NCBI GenBank assembly: GCA_964602655.1 | Contig: CAZRSF010000025.1 | Coordinates: 1-64,000, forward strand | Source: Moduliflexus sp964602655 | GTDB lineage: Bacteria; Moduliflexota; Moduliflexia; Moduliflexales; Moduliflexaceae | Length of the DNA stretch: 64,000 nucleotides | Direction: 5' to 3' | In this document: positions 17,947-26,981 of the stretch, in pieces | How the letters are laid out: the number at the start of each line of letters is the position of its first letter | How positions within the stretch are numbered: the first letter of the stretch is position 1 | The notes under the pieces: model-generated | What the model was told of the DNA's origin: nothing | Seen by the model: the letters and a program-made list of their open reading frames with translations, nothing else | The model's database searches: none | Translations under genes and position numbers: made by a program

Positions 17947-19845
17947 TCAAAACGAGACGGCTTCAAGCTCGGAAGGTTCGTCGGACTGCTCTTCTTCGTC
18001 GCTGAGCGTGATTTTGGTTTTGAATTGCGCGGAATGCGGCGTGGCGATACCGGCGGTCATGCGCAGCACTTCTTCGACTGTTGTCTGACCTTCCAGCATT
18101 TTGGCAAGCGCCATATCCCTCAGTAGTTTGACGCCATTGCGCATCGCTGTTTCTCGCATCGCGGCGACGCCAGTGCTGCTGTGTACGAAGGTGCGTAATT
18201 CATCGGTCATTTCCAGGATTTCGAACACGCCGGTTTGTCCTAAATAGCCGGTGCCGCGACATTTCATGCAGCCTTTCCCTTTTTGCAGCAAGCCCACGTG
18301 TTCTTCGGAAAGTTGCAACATCTCAATTTCATGGGCTTCCGGGCGATACGATTGAGCGCAATGATGGCAGATGCGTCGGAGCAATTGCTGCGCAACGATG
18401 GCAATCACGGCCGATTCCACGAGAAACGGTTCCGCGCCCATCTTGATCAAGCGCACTAACGCGGACGCGGCGTCATACGTGTGCAGCGTGCTGAAGACCA
18501 AATGCCCCAATAACGCCGCCTGAATCGCATTCTCCGCCGTCTGTTTGTCGCGGATTTCGCCAATCATAATAACATCCGGCGACTGACGCACCAAATGTTT
18601 CACGGCGTGTTCGAATGTAAAGCCGACACTGGGTTGCAGCGCAATCTGATTGAAGCGATCATACGGCAGTTCCACCGGGTCTTCGAGCGTGGTAATGTTG
18701 ATCCCGCGTTCGGCGAGAGTGTCGAGCGTGGAATACAGCGTCGTCGTTTTGCCGCTGCCGGTCGGTCCGGCGAGCAGCAAAATGCCGTTCGAGCGCGAAA
18801 TCAATGCGCGATACTGCGCATATTGGTCTTCTGCAAATCCGAGGGTTTCGACATGCCTCAGCAGGAGAATCGGATCGAGCAGGCGGATCATCACCTTTTC
18901 GCCAAAGGTCATCGGCATGGTCGAAATGCGCAGCGTCATGTCGCGGCCATGAAAATTGAAATGCGTGCGTCCGTCCTGCGCTTTGCGTTTTTCGGAGATG
19001 TTCATGCCGCCTAACGCTTTGAAACGCACCAACATGCTGTTATGAATTTCTTGTGGAATCCGTTTGACGTCATACATCATGCCGTCAATCCGAAACCGAA
19101 TCTGCGCCTGAAACTGGCGCGGTTCGAGATGAATCTCGCTCGCCCGCTGTTCGCAGGCGTATTGCAGCATGAGATTGACCGCCGTCACGATATTCGTATC
19201 GTTCGCTTCATCGGCGTTGACCGAGGTCATGCCCGCAGGCGCGGCCTGAGATGTTTCGCTTTGCGCGATATCCGCAGAAGCGGCTTTGACGGACGCCTCG
19301 AAGCCGTCTAAGTGCTTCTGCGAGGCTTTTTCAGCTTCCTGAACTTTGTAGCATTCGGCAATCGCATGCAGAATATCCGTTTTCATGCCGATCACCGGGC
19401 GTATCTCCATTTTGGTCACATTGCGGAGCGTATCGAGGGCTTCGACATTCAACGGATTGACGACCGCGACAAACAACATGTTCTTGGACATGGAGACCGG
19501 AAAGACGACATGTTTCCGCGCAAATGGAGCGGAAATCTTCGACGCAAGCTTGCACGATTCGACTTTATTCAGTTCGATACGCAAAAACGGCAATTTCCAG
19601 TGCGCCGCCAGCGCGCGCATAATCAATTCTTCGGATAACACGGTTTTTCCGTCTGCCGCGCTGACAAGCTGCGTCGCGCAGAGAATATCTACCGCAGTCA
19701 GACCGCCGGTGTCAGCGTCGCCGCGTTGTTTCAGGAACGCTCGCTGTTTGGCTTCCTGCCGGATCGCAGACTGCGCTTGCTGTTCATTCAAGAGTTTCTG
19801 CTGCTGCAAAACATTACAGACAAATTCAAGCGTTAATGAGGTCAT
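17947..19845 (-). CDS. GspE/PilB-type secretion or pilus assembly ATPase
   Basis: A 632-residue cytoplasmic motor ATPase of type II secretion or type IV pilus systems. The N-terminus (about 1-150) resembles the MshEN/GspE-N domain, which in some members binds c-di-GMP. The ATPase domain has Walker A GPTGSGKTTT (about 358-367), the Asp box TTLEDPVELP, Walker B DVIMIGEIRDKQTAE and a His box HLVFSTLHTYDA. A tetracysteine zinc motif (CHHC...CMKC) follows. All motor motifs are intact. No other secretion or pilin genes are adjacent, so the assigned system (T2SS, T4P or MSHA) is open. Confidence 0.92.
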   Translation of the reverse strand: MTSLTLEFVCNVLQQQKLLNEQQAQSAIRQEAKQRAFLKQRGDADTGGLTAVDILCATQLVSAADGKTVLSEELIMRALAAHWKLPFLRIELNKVESCKLASKISAPFARKHVVFPVSMSKNMLFVAVVNPLNVEALDTLRNVTKMEIRPVIGMKTDILHAIAECYKVQEAEKASQKHLDGFEASVKAASADIAQSETSQAAPAGMTSVNADEANDTNIVTAVNLMLQYACEQRASEIHLEPRQFQAQIRFRIDGMMYDVKRIPQEIHNSMLVRFKALGGMNISEKRKAQDGRTHFNFHGRDMTLRISTMPMTFGEKVMIRLLDPILLLRHVETLGFAEDQYAQYRALISRSNGILLLAGPTGSGKTTTLYSTLDTLAERGINITTLEDPVELPYDRFNQIALQPSVGFTFEHAVKHLVRQSPDVIMIGEIRDKQTAENAIQAALLGHLVFSTLHTYDAASALVRLIKMGAEPFLVESAVIAIVAQQLLRRICHHCAQSYRPEAHEIEMLQLSEEHVGLLQKGKGCMKCRGTGYLGQTGVFEILEMTDELRTFVHSSTGVAAMRETAMRNGVKLLRDMALAKMLEGQTTVEEVLRMTAGIATPHSAQFKTKITLSDEEEQSDEPSELEAVSF

Positions 19846-20014
19846 TTCTGCGGCCTTTGAAATTCAGACCTCACAAGTGTCGAGAACCTGTGAGATTTCG
19901 AATGTCTGATAGTTATCGGATTTCCTCGTAAAGAATAGAACCTCAATCGGCATGAAAGGTTGAATGGAAATGCGTCAAGCCGTCTTCTTGGGGGGCGTCT
20001 ATCGTATAGGATTT

Positions 20015-20045
20015 CGTTCGCCCTTCGACAGGCTCAGGACGAACG
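20015..20045. repeat. Palindrome, CCTTCGACAGGCTCAGG family
   Basis: CGTTCGCCC...GGACGAACG inverted repeat around TTCGACAGGCTCA. This motif is a widespread interspersed palindrome in environmental genomes. It lies in the gap between the GspE-like and VIT genes. Confidence 0.75.
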
Positions 20046-20070
20046 GGGATGCTTTTGACGCGAGCGTTCA

Positions 20071-20103
20071 CTCCTTGCCAGGGCGAAAAACCCTGGCAAG
20101 GAG
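20071..20103. repeat. Palindrome, TTGCCAGGG family
   Basis: CTCCTTGCCAGGG / CCCTGGCAAGGAG with a short loop, ending six bases before the VIT gene stop codon. Related to the CCCTGCCAGGG elements at 29731, 43794 and 46225. Confidence 0.8.
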
Positions 20104-20109
20104 AGCAAA

Positions 20110-22572
20110 TCAGCGGGATGCGCGCGTTGCGTTCCACGCTTCGACAAGTCGCCGGAGTTCTTCTGGCGTCGCGTCGGATTGACCGTCCGGCGCGATTTCG
20201 ACGGAGTATGCGCCGAGATTGACCAGAATCCGCTCTTCCGCGTCGAAATAGACGGCTAACTGCGGCATGGCTCGCAACAGATCGCGATACGCGCCGCTAT
20301 CCCGCCGAATGCGAATCAGCGCGGCCTGTTTCGTATGCGCAGCGTCAACCCAGACGCCATGTTGCAGGCGGAACGTTTTGCCGCCAATTGCCCGCTCTTC
20401 TGGCAAAGGTTCAGAACCGAACACCTTATTTAAGAATCCTTTTGCCAGATCGCCGAGCGATTTTTCATCGGTCGTTGCTTTCGTTGGCGACGGTATCGCC
20501 CTGGTTTTCGGTTTGGAAAGAGGTAATTCGCCCTCAAAGTCGAAATCTTGGGCGCTGCTAAAACCACCGTCAGATTCGAAGAGAATGTCCGCTTGCTCCT
20601 CGACGGCTATTCTGTCTCTCCTTAACAACAATGGGGGCGAGCCAAAAGACAAATCATCAGAGATCGCCGCCATCTGATGAAAGAGTCCTGGCGAAGGCGC
20701 AGCACAGGCAAAGGCGGCCTCTGAAACACCTTGCGGCAGCGGCACAGGCTGGTTGACGACGGTTGATTGGCCTTGTTGATTGCGCACTTCCGAATCTACC
20801 GCGATAAACGAGGTGTAATCGGTCAACAGCGAATATGTTAACCCCAATTCTGTGATCCGGTTCACCCGCTCTTCGTCATGTTGCAGTTTATTGTAATCGC
20901 CGAGCAGTTTGATGGTCTGACGCGCCCACAAATAGCGCAGCGCCGCATGTTCCTTGCGCGGCTCAACCGCGCTGACATCCGCCTCGAACCGATATTCCCG
21001 CTCGCCGATCCGCCCGGCCAGCGTGACAACGCCCTTCCGCTCGCCGCGCCATTTGCCGAAACAGAGCGTCGGACGCTCCGCGAACACGTCCGGCAGCGCG
21101 GGCGGTTCGATGTCGTAGGCATCGAAGCCGGTGCAGGTCAATTTCAGATTTGCCAGCACTGGCGATTGGAGGCAGCGGCGCAGCGTGGCGGCCTGCGCGA
21201 GGGCTTCGGTTTCGTTCGTGACGATGAACGGCTCACCGCCGCCGACATGCGCCATCCCTTCGATGATGTGCCGGTTGACCGATGAGCCGATGCCGAAGGC
21301 GAACAGATTCGCTTCGCCGAGGTGGTGACGAATCAGATCGAACACTTCCGGCTCAACGGTGACAAAACCGTCTGTGATAACGACAATCGAGCATGACATT
21401 CCTTCCGTGCGCGGCAGCGCCAATGCCTCTTTCAATGCGGGCAAAATCTCTGTGCCGCCTGAGCCATGCGCCGTGTTCAACAGTTTCAACGCCTCGTTCA
21501 CATGCGTTTCCGTCACCGCCACTGAGCCGCTTTTCGACAGGACTTTCGCCCCGAATGAGAATTGCATCAGGTTAAAACGGTCATTTGCGCCGAGATGTTG
21601 AATCAAATCTTTCAGCAAGGTTCTGGCAATATCCATCGGAAAGCCGCCCATCGAGCCGGACACGTCCATAATGAATATATATTCCCTCGGAGGGAGTTCG
21701 TCTTCCCGCACTTTTTCCGGCGGCTGCGCCATCAACAGAAAGAAATTCTCCTTCCCTTCCTGGGAGGGGCTGGGGGTGGGTATCCCTTCGTAAAGCAGCA
21801 GCCCTGATTCGATTTGCCCACCTGCCAGACGATATTTTAAGATATAGTCGCGATTGCCGCCGTTGGTTTCCGATGGTTTCAGCGTAATCTTTGCCAGTGA
21901 CGCGCCGTCATAGCTGATGTCGGTCTGATGCGACTCGCAGGCGATTTTTTGTACCGGCAGGCCAGTCGAAAGAGCCACGTGAATATCGAACGTCGAAACC
22001 GGCGCAGCATCTTCGCGAAGATACGGATTTTCCACCCACGATTCCGCCGCGACACCTTCTGCCTGCGAACCGGGATAACGCGGTCCGACCACTGTCGGAT
22101 ACACGAATTCGTACTGGCAATCCGTCGGGACTAATAATTCGGTATAGCGGAGTTCGACCTTGATCACGTCGCCGGGCAAGATGTTAGCGACATTCATCTG
22201 AAAGACGTTTGGCCGCTGCTGCTCTAACAACGACGCGCTTTTGCCTTCTCGTTTGGCCTGTTCATACTGTTGACGCGCCTCCTGCTTCTTTTCGATATTG
22301 GCGACAATGACGCGCTCGCCGATGGTCATCGTCATGCCATAAACAGCGGCGCGGGTCGAACCTGGAAAAACATAAATAGCTTCGAGCGGGTGCGTCCCCT
22401 CGTTGCAATAGGTCTGAGTGACGCGCACATCCGCAATCACGCCCGCGATGTTGACCTCTACATCGGTCGCTTTCAGCGGCAGCCGATCTACGGATGCATC
22501 GCCGCTCTGGACGAAAAAATATGGGGAACAGGTCTGCTCTTCATTCATATAGGCGCTTGCGGTTTTTGCCAT
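20110..22572 (-). CDS. VIT domain / von Willebrand factor A domain protein
   Basis: About 820 residues. The N-terminus (about 20-150) is a VIT (vault/inter-alpha-trypsin inhibitor) domain (VNIAGVIADVRVTQTYCNEG, LEAIYVFP). It is followed by a vWA domain with an intact MIDAS motif DVSGSMGG (about residue 302) that should bind a divalent metal and a protein ligand. The C-terminal third is a low-conservation linker plus a short conserved tail. No signal peptide is visible. Start: GGAGG lies eight bases before the ATG at 22572; the frame runs on to 22623 through a palindrome. Its promoter region contains the palindromic operator at 22661, so the TetR-type neighbour probably controls it. The biological role of bacterial VIT-vWA proteins is not established. 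Confidence 0.88.
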   Translation of the reverse strand: MAKTASAYMNEEQTCSPYFFVQSGDASVDRLPLKATDVEVNIAGVIADVRVTQTYCNEGTHPLEAIYVFPGSTRAAVYGMTMTIGERVIVANIEKKQEARQQYEQAKREGKSASLLEQQRPNVFQMNVANILPGDVIKVELRYTELLVPTDCQYEFVYPTVVGPRYPGSQAEGVAAESWVENPYLREDAAPVSTFDIHVALSTGLPVQKIACESHQTDISYDGASLAKITLKPSETNGGNRDYILKYRLAGGQIESGLLLYEGIPTPSPSQEGKENFFLLMAQPPEKVREDELPPREYIFIMDVSGSMGGFPMDIARTLLKDLIQHLGANDRFNLMQFSFGAKVLSKSGSVAVTETHVNEALKLLNTAHGSGGTEILPALKEALALPRTEGMSCSIVVITDGFVTVEPEVFDLIRHHLGEANLFAFGIGSSVNRHIIEGMAHVGGGEPFIVTNETEALAQAATLRRCLQSPVLANLKLTCTGFDAYDIEPPALPDVFAERPTLCFGKWRGERKGVVTLAGRIGEREYRFEADVSAVEPRKEHAALRYLWARQTIKLLGDYNKLQHDEERVNRITELGLTYSLLTDYTSFIAVDSEVRNQQGQSTVVNQPVPLPQGVSEAAFACAAPSPGLFHQMAAISDDLSFGSPPLLLRRDRIAVEEQADILFESDGGFSSAQDFDFEGELPLSKPKTRAIPSPTKATTDEKSLGDLAKGFLNKVFGSEPLPEERAIGGKTFRLQHGVWVDAAHTKQAALIRIRRDSGAYRDLLRAMPQLAVYFDAEERILVNLGAYSVEIAPDGQSDATPEELRRLVEAWNATRASR
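21745..21782. repeat. Interspersed repeat lying inside the VIT/vWA gene
   Basis: CTTCCTGGGAGGGGCTGGGGGTGGGT on the plus strand closely matches the intergenic copy at 39293-39326 (CTCCTGGGAGGGGAAAGGGGTGGGT). In the VIT protein it encodes the linker IPTPSPSQEGKEN, the typical peptide product of this repeat family. Confidence 0.7.
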
Positions 22573-22597
22573 TATCGTATCCTCCACTTTCTTTTTA

Positions 22598-22622
22598 TGC
22601 GGCGAAACGGCGTTTCGTCGCA
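22598..22622. repeat. Palindrome, GCGAAAC family
   Basis: TGCGGCGAAAC-GGC-GTTTCGTCGCA, just upstream of the VIT gene RBS, in its likely 5' untranslated region. Related to 9801, 39479 and 50521. Confidence 0.7.
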
Positions 22623-22660
22623 CAAATGACGAGTTTTTTAGCGCAATTGATATTTATAAG

Positions 22661-22676
22661 GAATGAATATTCATTC
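22661..22676. promoter_or_regulatory. TetR-type operator, copy 1
   Basis: A perfect 16-bp palindrome GAATGAATATTCATTC, 88 bases upstream of the VIT/vWA start. The identical sequence occurs at 23517-23532 on the other side of the TetR gene. It also fits the TGAATGA...TCATTCA type of site bound by Bacillus FadR, a TetR-family fatty-acid regulator. Confidence 0.8.
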
Positions 22677-22742
22677 TATTTTAGGCGAAAAATAGCGACT
22701 TTTTACGCACCGTACCGCGAACGTCCTCGTTCGTTGACCCGG

Positions 22743-23303
22743 TTATCGTCGAATCGCTTCCCAGCACATATTTTCCAGAATATCCTGCATGGCGAGAGCG
22801 TCGTCAGCCGATCTCCTTCCGAATTCTTTGATTGCGCCGGAAAACATCCCCTGCACGACAAGCAACATGACATCCTCAGCGATGTCTTTGGTAATCTGCT
22901 CCCGCCGGGTTTTCTGAAAAAATTCGCGTAGCGGAGCTTGCGCCTGCGCCTGCGCCTTCAAGCTTTCATCGTCAAGATAGGGCGCGTGGTTGTGAAATTC
23001 CAAGAACCGCATCACGTCCGGCGCGTCATTCAATACGGCGACCATGCGCCGCCAGAACTCATGAAAACGCTGCCGGGCTGGCGCTTCCGGCACATCCTGC
23101 GCCGCCGATGAAATTTTTTGCTGGCAATATCGGAACGCCGCGTTCACCAATTCGGTTTTATCCTGGAAATAGCGATAAATCGTGCCGACGCCGACGCCGG
23201 CGCGTTCGGCAATCAGCGGCACTTGCGTGCCATAGAATCCTTGTTCCGCAAACAGCGCCACCGACGCTAAAATAATCGTCTCGCCTTTGTCATTTTTATT
23301 CAT
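22743..23303 (-). CDS. TetR/AcrR-family transcriptional regulator
   Basis: 186 residues with an N-terminal TetR helix-turn-helix (ILASVALFAEQGFYGTQVPL, then GVGVGTIYRYFQDK with the diagnostic IYRYF). The C-terminal ligand domain is all-helical and about 130 residues long. GGAGG lies nine bases before the ATG. Two identical 16-bp palindromes flank the gene (22661 and 23517), one in front of the VIT gene and one 214 bases upstream of its own start, so it probably represses itself and the VIT gene. The operator resembles FadR (TetR type) sites, which hints at an acyl-CoA ligand, but the ligand domain cannot be read by eye. Confidence 0.92.
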   Translation of the reverse strand: MNKNDKGETIILASVALFAEQGFYGTQVPLIAERAGVGVGTIYRYFQDKTELVNAAFRYCQQKISSAAQDVPEAPARQRFHEFWRRMVAVLNDAPDVMRFLEFHNHAPYLDDESLKAQAQAQAPLREFFQKTRREQITKDIAEDVMLLVVQGMFSGAIKEFGRRSADDALAMQDILENMCWEAIRR

Positions 23304-23368
23304 TGCGCATCACCTCCCTGATGCCCAGGGGCTGTTAAGTTCTACATTTCAGAAGAGGGAGAAACTTT

Positions 23369-23475
23369 CTCGTTCCACGCTCCGGCGTGGAATGCGGCCT
23401 TTCGGACGCTCTGCGTCCCGTGTGCGCCGCAGAGCGGCGTGTAATCGGGGCATTCCACGCGGAGCGTGGAACGAG
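23369..23475. repeat. 107-bp composite inverted repeat (CTCGTTCCACGCTCC)
   Basis: The outer arms CTCGTTCCACGCTCC...GGAGCGTGGAACGAG enclose inner repeats (GCGTGGAATGC/GCATTCCACGC and GGACGCTCTGCGTCC). It resembles widespread non-coding palindromic units with TTCCACGCTCCGCGTGG motifs. It lies between the TetR gene and operator copy 2. Confidence 0.85.
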
Positions 23476-23516
23476 AACGTAACAGCCCTGCATCGTTTCA
23501 GTTGTTTGTAATATAG

Positions 23517-23532
23517 GAATGAATATTCATTC
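23517..23532. promoter_or_regulatory. TetR-type operator, copy 2
   Basis: GAATGAATATTCATTC, identical to copy 1, in the region shared by the divergent TetR and lipid-kinase genes. It could serve either or both. Confidence 0.8.
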
Positions 23533-23693
23533 TGTCAAGAAAAAATTAAAAATAATGTCCGCGACAGTCGAACAATTCCTAAACAGAACATTCATCTCAA
23601 TTTAACAGGCGGGCGCGATATTCTGAGAAACTTTTCCTGAAAACCTCTTAGAAACCCTTGACAAGAACGTTTTATTCATACAATGGAATGCTT

Positions 23694-24593
23694 ATGAAAA
23701 TGTTATGTATTCTGAATCCGGTCGCGGGCGGCGGGCGTGTCGCGCGGCAGGTGATGTCGTTGCTGGATTCGATGCGCCGGTGGGCTGATATGAGCGTCGA
23801 AATCGTGTTGACCGAAAAACAGGGCGATGGAACGCGCTTTGCCAGAAAAGCGGCACAAGAAGGCTATGGCATCGTGGCGGCGGCAGGCGGCGACGGAACG
23901 ATTAACGAAGTTGCGTCCGGGCTGATTGGCCGCGACGCGATCTTAGCAATTATTCCGGTCGGTTCCGGCAATGGTCTGGCGCGGGCGCTCGGCATTCCGC
24001 TGAAGTATCAGGATGCCTGTCGCATACTGATGGAAGGCAAACCGCGGAAAATTGATGTCGGTCAGGTGGAAGGTCGCAATTTTTTTGCCACGTCCGGCGT
24101 CGGCTTCGATGCGTATGTCGGGAAAGTCTATAATGAAACGCCGGGACATTCCAGAGGCATCGCGCCCTACGTGCAAATCGCTGTCTCCGAATTTTTCAAT
24201 TATACGCCTGAAAACGTGATTCTGCGCTGTAATGGCAAAACCTATTGCTACACGCCGCTCGTGTTGACGGTGGCGAATACCGAGCAATACGGCGGCGGCG
24301 CGATCATTGCGCCGGGCGCGCAGCCTGACGACGGCTTGTTCGATGTCGTTGTGATCCCGCGTTCTCATGTGCTGACGCTCGTCACGCAAATTCCGAAACT
24401 GTTTTCGGGCGAGATGAACACGTTTCCGCATAGCAAAACACATCGCGCGTCATCGTTGACGATTACCCGGAATTTTCCCGGACCGGCGCATGTGGACGGC
24501 GAATCGTTCATGGCCGGAGAAGTGCTGCAATATACGATGCTGCACGAAGCGCTCAACGTGCTTGTGCCGCCAAAATCAGCGAAATCATCGTGA
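23694..24593 (+). CDS. Diacylglycerol kinase / YegS-BmrU-family lipid kinase
   Basis: About 299 residues with the diacylglycerol kinase catalytic fold: phosphate-binding NPVAGGGR at the N-terminus, the hallmark GGDGTINEVASGL (about residue 66) and IPVGSGNGLARALGIP, then the C-terminal beta-sandwich (IDVGQVEGRNFFATSGVGFDA; VDGESF). The family phosphorylates diacylglycerol, sphingoid bases or similar lipids. Several in-frame ATGs lie at 23688, 23694 and 23700; the one at 23694 begins the usual N-terminus. The upstream TTGACA has no well-placed -10 box. Operator copy 2 at 23517 suggests possible TetR control, consistent with a lipid theme. Confidence 0.88.
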   Translation: MKMLCILNPVAGGGRVARQVMSLLDSMRRWADMSVEIVLTEKQGDGTRFARKAAQEGYGIVAAAGGDGTINEVASGLIGRDAILAIIPVGSGNGLARALGIPLKYQDACRILMEGKPRKIDVGQVEGRNFFATSGVGFDAYVGKVYNETPGHSRGIAPYVQIAVSEFFNYTPENVILRCNGKTYCYTPLVLTVANTEQYGGGAIIAPGAQPDDGLFDVVVIPRSHVLTLVTQIPKLFSGEMNTFPHSKTHRASSLTITRNFPGPAHVDGESFMAGEVLQYTMLHEALNVLVPPKSAKSS

Positions 24594-24598
24594 TTCCG

Positions 24599-24629
24599 GA
24601 CCTCACAGGTTTTAAAAACCTGTGAGGTC
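24599..24629. repeat. Palindrome, GACCTCACAGG family
   Basis: GACCTCACAGGTTTT and its complement around one base, between the lipid kinase and ccmF. A second copy is at 41442-41474 and a decayed one near 19866. Confidence 0.85.
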
Positions 24630-24649
24630 TGAATCCGTATGATGTTTTT

Positions 24650-26563
24650 ATGATCCATCTTGCGTCGTTTTCGTTATTCGCGGCCTTTGGTTGCGCCGTT
24701 TATGCCTTGATTGCGGGCTGCGCCGCGCTGCTTACCCGCAGTCCGCGCTGGCTGACCAGCGCGAGGCGCGCGCTTCAGGCGCTCGCCGGTTTGCTGACGC
24801 TCGCCATGCTGCTATTGCTCTTTTTGCTGTTGCTCCGTGATTTTCGCGTCGAGTATGTCGCCGCCTATTCCAGCCTGAACCTGCCGCCGATTTATGTGCT
24901 GTCCGCGCTCTGGGCAGGGCAAGAAGGGTCGCTATTGTTCTGGGCGTGGGGGATCGCGGCGTGCGGCGTCCTGTTTGCGCGTTCGGCGCAGCGCGAAACC
25001 ATCGAAGAGCGTTTCGGCCTGCGTCGCGTTCCCCGCTTGCTGCGCAGTTTTCCCATCTATTCCGCTGACATCGCCGTTGCGCTCATCGTGCTGGCGGCCG
25101 TTTCAGCCGGATTTTTGCTGCTGCTGATCACGCACTCGCATCCGTTTCGCCTGCTGCCGTCCGCGCCGGGCGATGGCAACGGCCTGAATCCGTTGCTGCA
25201 AACGCCGTATATGGTCTTTCATCCGCCGATCTTATTTCTCGGATATGCCGGATTCGTCGTGCCGTTTGCGATGGCGTTCGGCGCGCTCTGGGCTGGGACA
25301 GTGCGGGCATCGTGGCTGAAAATCATGCGGCGCTGGGTCTTGTTTTCCTGGTATTGTTTGGGCATCGGCATTTTATTGGGAGCGCACTGGGCGTATCTGG
25401 AACTTGGCTGGGGCGGCTATTGGGGCTGGGACCCGGTGGAAAACAGTTCGCTGATTCCCTGGTTGACCGCGACGGCGCTCTTGCATACGCTGATTTTGCA
25501 GCAGCGCAACGGCAGCCTGCCGCGCTGGAATCTGTTTGTCGGCATGACGACGTTTCTGCTGTGCGTGTTTGCCACGTTTATCACCAGAAGCGGCGTCTTA
25601 CAGTCGGTTCACGCCTACGCCGAATCGTCGGTCGGCGTCTATTTCTTGCTATTTCTCGCCGTCGCGAGCGCGGTCATGCTCGCGCTGTTTTTCGCGCGTT
25701 GGCGGCAATTTCAACGTCCGGCGGCGCACACGACGTTCGTGTCGAAAGAAAATAGCCTGTTGTTCACCAGCCAATTGCTGATGGGATTGGCGTTTGCCGT
25801 GCTGTACGGCACGATCTACCCGATGTTGGTCGAACTCATCAGCGGAAAAAGCATCGTGATCAGCGCCGATTTTTTCAACCGCGTCAGCGTGCCGTTAGGT
25901 CTGCTGATTTTGGCGGCGATTGGCGTGTGTCAACTGCTTCCCTGGAAACAGACCTCCTGGAAAATGCTGCAAGGGCGCGTCTGGCTGACATTCGCGGTTG
26001 CCGGGGCAGTTGCCGCTGTGCTGGCCTTGTCCGGCGTATCGGCATGGTCGGTGTCAGTCACCTCCGGGCTGGCCGCCATCGTGCTGACAACCATCATGCT
26101 GCAAGGAAACGCTCTTGTCCGCCCGTATGCGATCTTTCATCTCGGCACGGCGATCTTATTTGTCGGCATCGCCGCGTCATCTACTTACAAAATCGAACAG
26201 CAGGCCACGCTCAACATGGGCGAATCGGCGATGGTCGGCTCGTATCGGTTCGAGTTTGCCGAACTGTTGAATCAGCAAACACCGGAATATGGCGTGGTTT
26301 CGGCGCGGATCGTCGTGTATGAAGGCGAGAAGGTTGCGGCGACGCTCTGGCCGGAAAAACGATTTTACAGCGAATCGCAGATCACCACGGAAATAGGCCT
26401 GAAAACCTCCCTGTTGCGGGATATGTACGTGATTTTAGAGGGATGGGAAAACGAGCGGCAAGCCACGTTTACGTTCATCATCTATCCCGCGATTCTTTGG
26501 ATATGGCTCGGCGGGTTTGCGATGTTTACCGCAGGCATCGTCTGGAAATGCGTGAAAGCGTAG
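24650..26563 (+). CDS. ccmF: Cytochrome c-type biogenesis protein CcmF
   Basis: A polytopic membrane protein of 637 residues with many hydrophobic segments and the heme-handling WWD domain GGYWGWDPVENSS (about 254-266). Conserved flanking segments are HPPILFLGYAGFVVPFA and the later ITRSGVLQSVHAYAESSVG. CcmF works in the heme lyase complex of system I cytochrome c maturation, joining heme to apocytochromes at the periplasmic side. Length fits CcmF/NrfE. No other ccm genes or cytochromes are seen here, so it stands apart from the usual cluster. No clear Shine-Dalgarno. Confidence 0.93.
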   Translation: MIHLASFSLFAAFGCAVYALIAGCAALLTRSPRWLTSARRALQALAGLLTLAMLLLLFLLLLRDFRVEYVAAYSSLNLPPIYVLSALWAGQEGSLLFWAWGIAACGVLFARSAQRETIEERFGLRRVPRLLRSFPIYSADIAVALIVLAAVSAGFLLLLITHSHPFRLLPSAPGDGNGLNPLLQTPYMVFHPPILFLGYAGFVVPFAMAFGALWAGTVRASWLKIMRRWVLFSWYCLGIGILLGAHWAYLELGWGGYWGWDPVENSSLIPWLTATALLHTLILQQRNGSLPRWNLFVGMTTFLLCVFATFITRSGVLQSVHAYAESSVGVYFLLFLAVASAVMLALFFARWRQFQRPAAHTTFVSKENSLLFTSQLLMGLAFAVLYGTIYPMLVELISGKSIVISADFFNRVSVPLGLLILAAIGVCQLLPWKQTSWKMLQGRVWLTFAVAGAVAAVLALSGVSAWSVSVTSGLAAIVLTTIMLQGNALVRPYAIFHLGTAILFVGIAASSTYKIEQQATLNMGESAMVGSYRFEFAELLNQQTPEYGVVSARIVVYEGEKVAATLWPEKRFYSESQITTEIGLKTSLLRDMYVILEGWENERQATFTFIIYPAILWIWLGGFAMFTAGIVWKCVKA

Positions 26564-26572
26564 CGTTCGCCT

Positions 26573-26833
26573 TTACACGATTCCCTCATTTTGCAGGGCG
26601 TCCCAGCGTTCATGCAATTCCCGCGTGGCGCGTTTGGCGAGCAGCCCGGAAATTTCTACGATAAACTCGTTTTCAAGAATTTCCCCGCGAACCGTCGTTC
26701 CCAATGCCGACGTTTCGAAGGTGAATTCCTTCCATTTGAGCGCCGGTTTCAGCCGATGCTGCTGACTTAATCGCAACAGCAACGCTTTCAATGCTTCTCT
26801 CGTTGTGCGATGTGTTTTTCGTATCCGTTCCAT
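26573..26833 (-). CDS. Small protein resembling the polyhydroxyalkanoic acid system family
   Basis: An 86-residue protein with an N-terminal amphipathic helix (TREALKALLLRLSQQH), a Trp in LKWKEFTFE and a strand pair ending VRGEILENEFIVEISGLLAKR. This matches the pattern of the PF09650-like 'polyhydroxyalkanoic acid system' proteins, but identity is low and no PHA genes are nearby. An in-frame TTG at 26842 is less likely than the ATG at 26833. It converges on ccmF with nine bases between stops. Confidence 0.5.
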   Translation of the reverse strand: MERIRKTHRTTREALKALLLRLSQQHRLKPALKWKEFTFETSALGTTVRGEILENEFIVEISGLLAKRATRELHERWDALQNEGIV

Positions 26834-26981
26834 ATCAATCAAAAAAAGTGACTATTTACGTTCCGACGAACAGCCGTGCTCGTCGAGAATACATCTATCG
26901 GAATCGCATATCGTTTCAAATATATCTGTTTGACGGCACATGGAGCTAAATAGTTACCCCAAAAATATTGTTGGATCTGCT

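Noticed and set aside
23658..23694. TTGACA promoter for the lipid kinase gene
   Set aside because: The best -10 candidate (TACAAT) is only 15 bases away and would place the start codon within ten bases of it; not convincing.
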